The notes under the pieces: model-generated
Told to the model about the DNA's origin: nothing
Database searches by the model: none
Seen by the model: the letters and a program-made list of their open reading frames with translations, nothing else
Source: an uncultured Clostridia bacterium
Lineage (GTDB): Bacteria > Bacillota > Clostridia > Christensenellales > UBA1242
Direction of reading: 5' to 3'
Assembly: GCA_944349915.1 (NCBI GenBank)
Contig: CALVNU010000068.1
Location: forward strand, 1 to 5,143
DNA length: 5,143 nucleotides
Program-made: the position numbers and the translations under genes
Part shown: piece after piece, positions 1 to 5,143 of the stretch
Position numbering within the stretch: position 1 is the stretch's first letter
How the letters are laid out: the number at the start of each line of letters is the position of its first letter

Positions 1-15
1 TGGTTTTTAAACATT

Positions 16-42
16 TTAACAAGTCATTACCTTTTTTGTTAA
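16..42. repeat. Short AT-rich inverted repeat upstream of the promoters
   Basis: TTAACAA at 16-22 is a perfect 7-bp reverse complement of TTGTTAA at 36-42, with 13 bases between the arms. It lies just upstream of the first candidate -35 element. The arms contain one G/C pair each and the T run lies inside the element rather than after it, so it does not look like an intrinsic terminator. It could be an operator for a dimeric regulator or a chance palindrome in AT-rich DNA; the sequence alone does not decide. Confidence 0.25.
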
Positions 43-50
43 GTATTTTG

Positions 51-80
51 TTGCAATTAATTTTTCTCTGGACTTATAAT
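51..80 (+). promoter_or_regulatory. Candidate upstream sigma-A-type promoter
   Basis: TTGCAA at 51-56 (four of six consensus bases) is separated by 18 bases from a perfect TATAAT at 75-80. The spacing and the perfect -10 make it a plausible vegetative promoter. Transcription would start near 87, overlapping the -35 of the stronger promoter at 91-119. In such AT-rich DNA a perfect TATAAT can occur by chance, so this is the less certain of the two. Confidence 0.4.
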
Positions 81-90
81 TTATTATATA

Positions 91-119
91 TTGACATTTT
101 GGTTGTATTATGCTAAAAT
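91..119 (+). promoter_or_regulatory. Strong sigma-A-type promoter for the exporter genes
   Basis: A perfect -35 TTGACA (91-96) is followed by an exactly 17-base spacer and a -10 TAAAAT (114-119, five of six consensus bases). TG at 111-112, one base before the -10, gives an extended -10 element. A/T-rich DNA upstream could act as an UP element. The expected start of transcription is near 126, leaving a leader of only about 19 bases before the ATG at 145 that consists mostly of the ribosome binding site, so no riboswitch or attenuator fits downstream of this promoter. Confidence 0.8.
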
Positions 120-133
120 TGTTTAGATTATGT

Positions 134-139
134 GAGGGG
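134..139 (+). promoter_or_regulatory. Ribosome binding site of the ATPase gene
   Basis: GAGGGG lies five bases upstream of the ATG at 145. This is a strong Gram-positive Shine-Dalgarno sequence and fixes the start codon. The downstream permease gene has a closely similar site (AGGGG followed by an A-rich spacer). Confidence 0.8.
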
Positions 140-144
140 TAAAA

Positions 145-1278
145 ATGTTAGAAATTGTTGGGCTTACAAAAAGATATAAAAATTCAAATTTCTATTCTGT
201 TAAAGACTTAAACTTGACTTTAAAAGAAGGGGAAATTTTTGGGTTTTTAGGCAAGAATGGTGCAGGTAAAAGCACAACCATAAAATGCTTGACTGGTATT
301 TTGCCGTTTGATGAGGGAACTATCAAAGTTTGTGGATACGATATCCAAAAAAATCCAATTGAAGCCAAACTAAACATTGGCTATGTTCCAGACAATCACG
401 CCGTCTATGAAAACTTGACCGGTCGTGAATATGTCAACTATATGGGAAACATTTACAGAGTGCCAAAAGAAATCATTGAAGAAAGAATTGAAAAATTTGC
501 CAATCTTTTTAGCATGACCCATGCAATCGACAATCAAATTCGTTCTTACTCTCATGGAATGAAACAAAAAATTTGCATTATTGCAGCATTGATACATAAT
601 CCAAAATTTTGGGTGCTTGATGAACCTTTAATGGGGCTTGACCCACAAAGCACTTTTGAGATTCGCGAATATATGAAAGAGCACAAAAAACAGGGCAATT
701 GCGTGTTTTTCTCCTCTCACAACATTGACATGGTTGAAAAACTTTGCGATAGAGTTGCAATAATCAATCGCGGACAACTTATGGAAATTATTGATGTTAA
801 AAAATTTATAAAAGAAAGTCCTGTTCCGCTTGAAACTTACTTTTTGAATATGACAAAAGAAAGCAAGGCAAAAGTTATTAAATTTGAAGATAAAAAAGAA
901 AAGAAAGAACGATTAAAAGCGGAAAAAGCAAAAATCAAACAAGCCAAACTTGAAAAAGAAAAAGAAGAAAAAACTAAAAAAGAAATAGAAAACAAAGTTA
1001 AAAAAGAAGAAGAAAAGAAAATTAAACAACAAAAATCTCAAATCAAAAAACAGACTATAGCAGATATTAAAAATCTTAAAACCCAGCAGAAAAACATGAC
1101 TCAAGCACTAAACCAAGAATATTCTCAAAGGGTGCAAGAACAACTTAAGATTTTAAGAAGCAAAATGAATTCGACATTAAAGTCGGAAGAAAATTTGCAG
1201 GAAAAACAAACTGCAATGCAGTCGGAACATCAAAATCAAGAGTTAAGCCAACAAGAAAAAACAAAAGATAATAAATAA
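145..1278 (+). CDS. ABC-2-type exporter ATP-binding protein with Lys/Glu-rich C-terminal tail
   Basis: This is the cytoplasmic ATPase that should power the permease encoded next to it. The nucleotide-binding domain spans about residues 1-238. Walker A is GKNGAGKST (36-44), the signature motif is SHGMKQ (136-141) in place of LSGGQ, Walker B is WVLDEP (156-161) with catalytic Glu160, the D-loop is GLDP (164-167) and the switch His is H192. The Q-loop position carries Asp83 (GYVPD), a substitution common in ABC-2 exporter ATPases. The ending PLETYFLNMT (228-237) matches where such proteins normally finish, at about 230-300 residues. Here another 140 residues follow: 241-303 is dominated by Lys and Glu (about 26 Lys in 63 residues), and 304-377 is rich in Gln, Lys and Glu; it is probably helical or coiled-coil. 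The tail's role is unknown. The NBD resembles EcsA-like and other drug- or peptide-exporter ATPases, but the substrate is not evident, so no symbol is given. Confidence 0.96.
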   Translation: MLEIVGLTKRYKNSNFYSVKDLNLTLKEGEIFGFLGKNGAGKSTTIKCLTGILPFDEGTIKVCGYDIQKNPIEAKLNIGYVPDNHAVYENLTGREYVNYMGNIYRVPKEIIEERIEKFANLFSMTHAIDNQIRSYSHGMKQKICIIAALIHNPKFWVLDEPLMGLDPQSTFEIREYMKEHKKQGNCVFFSSHNIDMVEKLCDRVAIINRGQLMEIIDVKKFIKESPVPLETYFLNMTKESKAKVIKFEDKKEKKERLKAEKAKIKQAKLEKEKEEKTKKEIENKVKKEEEKKIKQQKSQIKKQTIADIKNLKTQQKNMTQALNQEYSQRVQEQLKILRSKMNSTLKSEENLQEKQTAMQSEHQNQELSQQEKTKDNK

Positions 1279-1337
1279 GAAAAAAAATAAAAATCTGCCA
1301 AATAAAATTCACAAAACAACCACATTTTTTGCTAAAT

Positions 1338-1364
1338 AATTTTTTTCTAAATGTAAAAAAAATT
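1338..1364. repeat. A/T-only inverted repeat between ATPase and permease genes
   Basis: AATTTTTTT at 1338-1346 is the exact reverse complement of AAAAAAATT at 1356-1364, with a 9-base loop. All nine pairs are A/T and no T tract follows, so it is a weak RNA hairpin at best and not a convincing terminator. It is the only notable structure I see in the 135-bp gap. It might mark a point of partial termination, mRNA processing or DNA bending, or be chance. Confidence 0.25.
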
Positions 1365-1373
1365 TGTTAATAT
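1345..1373 (+). promoter_or_regulatory. Weak candidate internal promoter before the permease gene
   Basis: TAATAT at 1368-1373 is preceded by TG at 1365-1366, forming an extended -10. The matching -35 position, 17 bases upstream (1345-1350, TTCTAA), fits the consensus in only three of six bases. A start near 1380 would give a leader of about 34 bases. In a gap this rich in A and T such matches are expected by chance, so read-through from the promoter at 91-119 is at least as likely. Confidence 0.2.
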
Positions 1374-1404
1374 TAAAAATTTGTCAAAGCAACTAATATT
1401 TGAA

Positions 1405-1409
1405 AGGGG
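1405..1409 (+). promoter_or_regulatory. Ribosome binding site deciding the permease start
   Basis: AGGGG ends four bases before the ATG at 1414. A longer in-frame reading would start at TTG 1381, but that codon has no purine-rich site upstream, only AT-rich DNA. The ATG start also places a short basic N-terminus before the first membrane segment, as is usual for these permeases. The start at 1414 is therefore preferred. Confidence 0.75.
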
Positions 1410-1413
1410 AAAA

Positions 1414-3027
1414 ATGAGACAATTTCTAACTCTACTCAAACTGGAATTTATGAATCGTGCGCCTAAAAACAGGGTAAAGGGGCATTATTTTTCCAAAATC
1501 GTAAAATACCTGATTATTGCTCTTGCTGTTGTTGCTATTGGCTGTGGACTTTTATATGTCTTTAACAGTTTGATTTCAATTTGCACTCAAGCCGACCTTG
1601 AACAAGAGTTTATTGTTTATTATACAACGCTTGTGCAAATTGTGCAGTTCTTTTTTGGACTGAGCCTTACAACAAAAACTTTGTTTTTTAATTCTGATTC
1701 CGACCTTCTAAAGTTGCCTGTTAATGGCAAAATGATTTTTCTTGCAAAACTTGCCTATCTCTTTATATATGAACTAATTTTTACAACTTGCTTAACTTTG
1801 CCGGTCTTTATTTTGTATGGAATCAAAACAATGCAAGGCGCTATTTTTTATGTAATGCTTTTGCCAAACATTTTGTTTTTCCCAGTTATTCCTTTTCTTT
1901 TTGGTGTGCTTCTTTCAATTCCTGCAATGTATGTTGTGGGCTATTTGAAAAACAAATTCGTTGTTATGCTTGTGCTTTACACCCTGTGCGTTGCTATAGG
2001 TTTTACCATTTACACCTATGCGCTTAGGTTTATCATGGAAGTTCTGGGCACATCGGATATATCTTCAATTTTGCAAACGCAGGTTGTGCTTGACATAAAA
2101 TTTGTATCCACTATTTTGTATACTCCAATGCTTTTCAAAAACAGTCTGTTGCTTTATCGTTTTTGGCCAAGCGCAGTGGTGAATATAACAATCGCAATAA
2201 TTCTATTTTTGATTGTCTTTTTCTTTGCAAACAAGTCTTATCTAAAAATTTTGCTTTCAAATGCAGAGAATGGCGGAAAGGCTTTCCACAAAAATTCTCA
2301 AATTAAAAACAGAAGCATAAGTGGAGCGCTTTTCTATCGTGAATTTTTGTCAATTTTCCGTTCTACAAACTATGCTTTCCAATATTTGACAATAGTTATC
2401 ACAACGCCGTTGATGGTTTTCTTTTCCAGCCAAATTGCGTCAAACATAGGCGTAAATCAAGTGGGTGAGGGTATTTTGCCAGGCATAGTTGTGCTTGTGC
2501 TGTTAATGTTTTTAAGCATGGGTACAAGTTTTGCAGCAACTTCTATCACAAGAGAAGGTGGAAACTTCTTCCATACAAAGATTATTCCAGTGTCTTATCG
2601 CAAACAAGTTACTGTAAAATTTTTGCTCTACCTTATCGTTTCTATTCCGTCTGTTATCATATCCGCATTAGTGCTTGCCTTCGCTGGCTTTTTGTCATAC
2701 TTTAACGCCTTGATGATTGCTCTTGCTGTTTGTATGATTGTTACTGGCTCTATTGCAAGTTCTATTTTACTTGACATTCGAAAACCACAATTTATGTTTT
2801 TAGATGGCAAAGAAATTACAAATTCCAACGCAAATGTTAGCACAAGCATAACCCTTGGCTTTGTGATTGCTGTCATTTTGGGCATAGCCTCAATCGCAGT
2901 TTCGATGTTTGTTTCTCTTCCAGCAATTTATATAGTCCTATTTGGCTTCGGCGTGCCTTACATGGCAATTGAAGTGTTTAGGCTGTTCTTTAAACTTGAA
3001 AAAAGATATAGGAGCATTGAAGCATGA
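1414..3027 (+). CDS. Large ABC-2-type exporter permease (about 12 membrane segments)
   Basis: This 537-residue integral membrane protein is the likely channel partner of the ATPase upstream. Hydrophobic stretches fall at about residues 29-54, 65-85, 113-137, 141-176 (possibly two), 181-204, 254-272, 322-345, 353-376, 401-427, 429-452, 478-502 and 503-523. Short basic cytoplasmic stretches lie at the start (1-30), before 322 and at the C-terminus (KLEKRYRSIEA). ABC-2 half-permeases are usually 230-400 residues. The length here and a repeated motif (LPVNGK...AK at 101-112 and IPVSYRK...VK at 391-402, both followed by a long membrane segment) suggest two fused half-permeases. The architecture recalls the roughly 540-residue Firmicute 'putative ABC exporter' families in Pfam, such as ABC_tran_2; this is from memory and untested. 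No protease or binding domain is visible. Its stop overlaps the start of the next gene (ATGA), so the two are probably translationally coupled. The substrate is unknown. Confidence 0.93.
   Translation: MRQFLTLLKLEFMNRAPKNRVKGHYFSKIVKYLIIALAVVAIGCGLLYVFNSLISICTQADLEQEFIVYYTTLVQIVQFFFGLSLTTKTLFFNSDSDLLKLPVNGKMIFLAKLAYLFIYELIFTTCLTLPVFILYGIKTMQGAIFYVMLLPNILFFPVIPFLFGVLLSIPAMYVVGYLKNKFVVMLVLYTLCVAIGFTIYTYALRFIMEVLGTSDISSILQTQVVLDIKFVSTILYTPMLFKNSLLLYRFWPSAVVNITIAIILFLIVFFFANKSYLKILLSNAENGGKAFHKNSQIKNRSISGALFYREFLSIFRSTNYAFQYLTIVITTPLMVFFSSQIASNIGVNQVGEGILPGIVVLVLLMFLSMGTSFAATSITREGGNFFHTKIIPVSYRKQVTVKFLLYLIVSIPSVIISALVLAFAGFLSYFNALMIALAVCMIVTGSIASSILLDIRKPQFMFLDGKEITNSNANVSTSITLGFVIAVILGIASIAVSMFVSLPAIYIVLFGFGVPYMAIEVFRLFFKLEKRYRSIEA
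3010..3014 (+). promoter_or_regulatory. Ribosome binding site inside the permease gene for the Ig-like gene
   Basis: AGGAG lies within the last codons of the permease gene, nine bases before the ATG at 3024. The good site together with the four-base ATGA overlap supports this start and coupling of translation between the two genes. Confidence 0.75.
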
Positions 3028-5143
3028 AAAAATTGATGATTTTTTTAATGGTGGCAATACCACTTGTAATCATTATCCTTGTCAATTTTACTGTCGATAT
3101 AGTTATCGGCAATGTTTCTATATCTGTTGACAGAATTGAACTTGACAAAACTTCAATCACGGCAAATGTTGATGACATAGTTTCACTAAACGCAACAATT
3201 TATCCATCAAACGCAACCAATCAAGAAATTATTTGGGCAAGCACAAATGAAGAAGTTGCTCGCATTGACCTTGATGGCAATGTAACCTTTGTCGGCTTTG
3301 GCAATGGCTATATCACTGCAACAACTGCAGACGGCAACAAAATGGCAAGTTGCTACTATTATGTTACCGACACCGTTGTGCATGAAGTAAAACTTTCAAC
3401 TCCAAAATCGCAAATCCATGTTGGCTCTTCTGTGCAACTTTCTGTTGAGATTTTGCCAAACGAGGCGATAAACAAAAATGTAACTTTCCACTCTTCCGAT
3501 CCAAATATTGCGATTGTTGACCAAAATGGACTTGTGTCTGGTCTTAAAGTTGGTTATGTAACAATTACTGCAATTGCAGAAGAAGGTGGATACACAGATT
3601 TTATCAATTTGGCAGTGATTAATCCTGTAACAGACATTGTTTTAAATACCGATTATGCAATTACTGCCGAAGAAAACTATTCAATTGGCTATCAAATTTA
3701 TCCATCAAATGCAACAAACACAAATGTAAGTTTTGAAGTTGATAATCCAGAAGTCGCCACAGTCAACAATTTAGGTCAAGTTTCTTTCTTGCAAGCAGGA
3801 GAGGTTAAGGTTACTTTAACAACCCAAGACGGTGGCTTTCAAAAAACAATAACTATTGTTTATACAGCAGGTTATGCTAAAAGCCTTACTCTTGATAAAT
3901 ATTCAATTAGTGCAACAATTGGCGACCCTGCTCAAGTGATTGATTACACCACATCGCCAAGTTATTTGACAAAAACAGAAGTAACTTTTTCTTCCACAAA
4001 CAATGAAGTTGCCTATGTAAGCAATGGTTACCTATATTTTGTTGGCGGTGGCAATGCCACTATCACAGCAAGAGTTGAAAGTGCGGAAGGTGAGTATATA
4101 ACTCAAACAATCATGGTTTATGTTGAAAGTCCTGCAACTGGAATTTTGATTGACAATATAGTTACGGCAGAAAAAACCGTTCAACTTACTCCAACATCTT
4201 TTCCAAATGACTCTACAAACAACAAATTTTTCTATCATTGCAGTTCTGCATGGGCAAAAGTTGATGAAAGCGGACTTGTTACTTTTGAAACAGACAGCCC
4301 AACAACAGTTGAAGTTACTATATTTGCAAACAGTGATTATAGCGAAACTTCAACAACCATTTCTATAGAATATACCGCTGGAAGAGCAATAAGTTTTGAG
4401 CCTGTTGACAAAGATATAACAATAAACTATGGCGATCTGGCTGTTTTGGAATATCAAATCTATCCAACAAACACAAGCACGCGTGATATTCAAGTGTCTA
4501 TTTTGTCGCAAACAAATAATGCTGGCTCTGGTGATGTTGTTGAAATCATGTCTGACGGAACTATTCGTGGAATAGGCGGTGGCAGGGCAGAAATCCAAGT
4601 TGCATTAACGCTTTTGAACGGCGAAAGACAAATTCACAAAGTTGCAGTCGAAGTGTTAAAAGATGCTGAAGACATTGAAATTTCAATCGACCTTGACCAA
4701 TTAGAAGGAATTTATGTAACTGCAGAAAACACTGTGTCATTCAATTATAATGTTTTGCCGTCTGACGCATCGGACAAGTCGGTCACATGGTCCGTTGATG
4801 AAAAAAGCATGGCTGTCATTTTAGGGCAAACCTTACGCTTCAATCAAACTGGCGTGGTAACACTTATTGGCACAACTGCATCTGGGCACAGTCAAAGTGT
4901 GCAAATAAGATATACAGGTTCATATCCTATTTCGGCAGAAGTTGGTGCTTTTGACGGCGAAATTACAACGCAAATTCCAGCGCAGATTGAAGTTGGGAAA
5001 AGTTTTTCTGTTGTGATTGATAGTATTTTCCCAAGCAACACATTGAATAGAAATATAACCTTGTCTGTATCAAATCAATCAACAGCAAGTCCACTTGGCA
5101 GAGTTCTAGAAATTTCTGGCACAACGGTCAATGTGGTGGCAGG
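3024..5143 (+). CDS. Membrane-anchored protein of tandem BIG2-type Ig-like domains, partial at C-terminus
   Basis: The frame is open from ATG 3024 to the window edge: 706 complete codons and no stop. The N-terminus is MKK plus a hydrophobic stretch (about residues 4-20), followed by NFTVDIVIGNVS; there is no clear signal-peptidase site, so it may be an uncleaved signal anchor, leaving the rest outside the membrane. From residue 35 on it is at least eight consecutive domains of about 82-98 residues. Typical BIG2 features recur: an early (L/I/Y/F)PSN-like turn, a W/F-x-SS-N-P segment, 'VDxNGxV' and 'GxxTITA'. The clearest example is repeat 2, with SSDPNIAIVDQNGLVSGLKV. Domains begin near residues 35, 120, 202, 285, 370, 454, 547 and 633; the eighth is cut. 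Cysteines are few. Such domains usually act as spacers or adhesive modules on the cell surface. Coupling to the permease suggests an extracytoplasmic partner of the exporter or a surface stalk; a catalytic, binding or cell-wall-anchor domain could lie beyond the window. Confidence 0.93.
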   Translation, partial: MKKLMIFLMVAIPLVIIILVNFTVDIVIGNVSISVDRIELDKTSITANVDDIVSLNATIYPSNATNQEIIWASTNEEVARIDLDGNVTFVGFGNGYITATTADGNKMASCYYYVTDTVVHEVKLSTPKSQIHVGSSVQLSVEILPNEAINKNVTFHSSDPNIAIVDQNGLVSGLKVGYVTITAIAEEGGYTDFINLAVINPVTDIVLNTDYAITAEENYSIGYQIYPSNATNTNVSFEVDNPEVATVNNLGQVSFLQAGEVKVTLTTQDGGFQKTITIVYTAGYAKSLTLDKYSISATIGDPAQVIDYTTSPSYLTKTEVTFSSTNNEVAYVSNGYLYFVGGGNATITARVESAEGEYITQTIMVYVESPATGILIDNIVTAEKTVQLTPTSFPNDSTNNKFFYHCSSAWAKVDESGLVTFETDSPTTVEVTIFANSDYSETSTTISIEYTAGRAISFEPVDKDITINYGDLAVLEYQIYPTNTSTRDIQVSILSQTNNAGSGDVVEIMSDGTIRGIGGGRAEIQVALTLLNGERQIHKVAVEVLKDAEDIEISIDLDQLEGIYVTAENTVSFNYNVLPSDASDKSVTWSVDEKSMAVILGQTLRFNQTGVVTLIGTTASGHSQSVQIRYTGSYPISAEVGAFDGEITTQIPAQIEVGKSFSVVIDSIFPSNTLNRNITLSVSNQSTASPLGRVLEISGTTVNVVA
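3197..3217 (+). repeat. DNA direct repeat, copy 1 (Ig-like repeat 1)
   Basis: These 21 bases encode the IYPSNAT turn of Ig-like repeat 1 and differ at one base from 3695-3715 (C3212 against T3710, a silent change in an Asn codon). The distance of 498 bp is exactly 166 codons, or two domains. Confidence 0.8.
3695..3715 (+). repeat. DNA direct repeat, copy 2 (Ig-like repeat 3)
   Basis: This is the partner of 3197-3217, matching at 20 of 21 bases, and encodes the same IYPSNAT turn in repeat 3. The adjacent even-numbered repeat 2 does not share it (ILPNEAI), which fits duplication of a two-domain unit rather than of single domains. Confidence 0.8.

Larger units (their letters stand above)
3126..5143 (+). 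repeat. Array of eight Ig-like repeats in alternating A/B types
   Basis: The 'P-S/N' turn that marks each domain starts at residues 60, 144, 226, 311, 393, 480, 578 and 669 of the protein, giving steps of 84, 82, 85, 82, 87, 98 and 91. Just before that turn, odd domains carry TAN or TAE (ITANVDD, ITAEEN, VTAEKT, VTAENT) and even domains carry a Gly at the matching place (IHVGSS, ATIGDP, INYGDL, IEVGKS). Domain ends also alternate: repeats 3, 5 and 7 end in YTAG, YTAG and YTG, while 2, 4 and 6 end in INP, ESP and LKD. Repeat 6, and apparently repeat 8, are longer in the middle. The A/B pattern is seen directly; the idea of a duplicated two-domain unit is inference. Confidence 0.8.

Noticed and set aside
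2..37. Terminator of an upstream gene (GGT...ACC followed by six T)
   Set aside because: Only three base pairs can form before the T run; this is not a stable terminator stem.
192..760. Minus-strand open frames opposite the ATPase domain
   Set aside because: They lie opposite a well-supported coding region with conserved ABC motifs and show no recognisable domain.
892..1010. A-rich runs such as AAAAAAG as programmed -1 frameshift sites in the ATPase tail
   Set aside because: The runs checked (892-898 and similar GAT/ACT/GTT-AAA-AAA-GAA contexts) are not in the A_AAA_AAG phase needed, and the frame continues normally to a stop at 1278.
913..1104. Phenylalanine-rich open frame on the minus strand
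   Set aside because: It is the antisense of the Lys/Glu-rich tail; poly-Phe is what AAA/GAA codons give in reverse, and it has no support as a gene.
1381..1413. TTG at 1381 as start of the permease, adding 11 residues
   Set aside because: No ribosome binding site precedes it, whereas AGGGG lies four bases before the ATG at 1414.
1788..2027. Second + strand frame within the permease
   Set aside because: It is an alternative frame of a membrane protein gene, Cys/Phe-rich without a plausible fold or ribosome binding site.
3025..3048. TGA read as tryptophan (mycoplasma code), extending the permease
   Set aside because: Tryptophan is TGG in all three genes, none has an internal in-frame TGA, and the next gene starts exactly at this stop with a good ribosome binding site.
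2628..3178. Open frames overlapping the permease end and Ig gene start (2628-2885 minus, 2942-3130 plus, 2990-3178 minus)
   Set aside because: The permease and Ig-like frames explain this DNA fully, and the overlapping frames show no family features.
4032..4598. Minus-strand open frames opposite the Ig-like array
   Set aside because: The plus frame encodes clear Ig-like repeats through the whole stretch, so the antisense frames are shadows.
3126..5143. CRISPR or satellite-type repeat array
   Set aside because: The periodicity is at protein level within an uninterrupted coding frame; DNA identity between units is low except for one 21-bp stretch.

Overview
The window is AT-rich (roughly one third G+C by eye). 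All genes lie on the + strand. Shine-Dalgarno sites are purine-rich (GAGGGG, AGGGG, AGGAG), and there is a near-consensus sigma-A-type promoter. Tryptophan is read from TGG throughout, and TGA appears as a real stop at the end of the second gene, so the code is the standard bacterial one and not the mycoplasma code. Together with the protein families, this suggests a low-GC Gram-positive bacterium, most likely an uncultured Clostridia/Bacilli-type Firmicute. That placement is inference; no marker gene is present.

Layout: positions 1-144 hold no gene but carry two candidate promoters in tandem (51-80 and 91-119) and a short AT-rich palindrome (16-42). Gene 1 (145-1278) is the ATPase of an ABC-2-type exporter, followed by an unusual tail of about 137 residues rich in Lys, Glu and Gln. 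A 135-bp AT-rich gap (1279-1413) holds an A/T-only inverted repeat and at best a weak promoter. Gene 2 (1414-3027) is a large ABC-2-type permease of 537 residues with about 12 predicted membrane segments and visible traces of an internal duplication. Gene 3 (3024 to beyond the window end at 5143) overlaps gene 2 by four bases (ATGA). It encodes a membrane-anchored or secreted protein made of at least eight tandem bacterial Ig-like (BIG2-type) domains; 706 residues are visible and the C-terminus is missing.

How the genes fit together: the ATPase and permease form a plausible complete exporter, with the permease probably equivalent to a fused pair of half-permeases. Gene 3 is translationally coupled to the permease and starts with a hydrophobic segment that would place its Ig-like array outside the membrane. 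The simplest reading is a three-component envelope system: a cytoplasmic ATPase with a coiled-coil tail, a membrane channel, and a long extracytoplasmic Ig-like stalk. The substrate cannot be told from the sequence. The most notable structural observation is that the Ig-like domains alternate between two types, so the array appears to be built from two-domain units.
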